Positions 63,559 through 64,000 of a stretch of DNA of 64,000 nucleotides are shown piece by piece. The notes below the pieces were generated by a model, which saw nothing but the letters and a program-made list of their open reading frames with translations, made no database searches and had not been told where the DNA came from. The stretch covers positions 1,990,987 to 2,054,986 of the forward strand of contig NC_060979.1 of NCBI RefSeq assembly GCF_910589235.1, written 5' to 3'. The translations under genes and the position numbers were made by a program. Within the stretch, counting starts at the first letter, position 1. The number at the start of each line of letters is the position of its first letter. The DNA is from Vespa crabro. Taxonomy: Eukaryota; Arthropoda; Insecta; Hymenoptera; Vespidae.

Positions 63559-63796
63559 ACTTCCGTCTATTCTGATTTCCTAACGCCGACTGGCTACAGC
63601 CCCCGTACATTCGCCTAACATCATTAACTATTCTAATCATCCCCTATCTAGTAATCTCTTAATAATTCAATTTGATAGACACCTTCAGAAATTATCTTAC
63701 AATCTATAATAAAACTTTCACAATGTACTATACCATTCTCACATTGTCGACCAGTATTATACAATTAAACACCTGTGTTATTTCTCGACAATTACT

Positions 63797-63945
63797 ACAT
63801 TTTCTTACCCCAACTTTACATAATAAAGTACTCTATCCCTTCTCTCGCAAGCGCATGCGATTTGCGAATCTACCCCTTCTTGCCATCCCATTCTTCCGCA
63901 GTTTACTTTTGTCACTCGATCGTGACAGACGTATTCTGGATTTCA
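63797..63945 (-). promoter_or_regulatory. OR promoter module of gene O
   Basis: The core is GCGCATGCGA at 63851-63860, one base off the palindrome, about 295 bp from the start codon. The octamer is altered to ATGTAAAG. The last 55 bases of the window show nothing else. Confidence 0.6.
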
Positions 63946-64000
63946 TGATAATAAAATAAAATTCGTGTTAGTACTTAACGCGTAAATGTTATATTCTTTT

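Overview
The window is a stretch of AT-rich insect genome occupied almost entirely by one tandem array of odorant receptor (OR) genes. I reconstructed fifteen genes, all on the minus strand and head to tail, called A to O here from low to high coordinate. Each has nine coding exons with the same exon sizes and intron phases: about 159, 120, 118, 259, 126, 91, 146, 133 and 51 nt, with junction phases 0, 0, 1, 2, 2, 0, 2, 0. They encode receptors of 397 to 400 residues. The length, exon layout, conserved HACAL stretch and C-terminal SFSFAMV motif fit the insect seven-transmembrane OR family. The nine-exon structure and the size of the cluster fit the '9-exon' subfamily expanded in social Hymenoptera (ants and wasps). 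A hymenopteran is therefore likely; the species cannot be fixed from sequence alone. Fourteen genes are open by manual translation. Gene D carries one in-frame stop in exon 5.

Layout: 1-150 is the promoter module of a further gene lying off the left edge. Then come A (1804-4089), B (6942-9144), C (11987-14172), D (15517-17750, broken), E (18824-21112), F (22506-24739), G (26059-28333), H (29840-32256), I (34622-37932), J (39424-41939), K (43549-48126, with a dead mariner in intron 3), L (49942-52247), M (53633-55906), N (57697-59944) and O (61276-63558). O's promoter module ends at 63945.

A CpG-rich block of about 150 bp lies upstream of every gene. It is centred on GCATGCGC or the full palindrome GCGCATGCGC and sits 282-323 bp from each start codon. 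It matches the NRF-1/Erect-wing type consensus and is conserved although the surrounding DNA is not, so it is the best candidate for the shared OR promoter. A degenerate copy of this block without a gene lies between A and B, and again between B and C.

The array is young and still changing. A 5.05-kb tandem duplication (3076-8130 and 8131-13171) created gene B as a hybrid of A (exons 1-4) and C (exons 5-9). Patchy near-identity between D/F, D/G, C/E/F, F/G/H, M/N and N/O points to gene conversion. Other content is a 172-bp MITE dimer present at three sites, TA, TTA and GT microsatellites, and many A/T homopolymers. No tRNA, rRNA or CRISPR was seen, and no convincing plus-strand gene.
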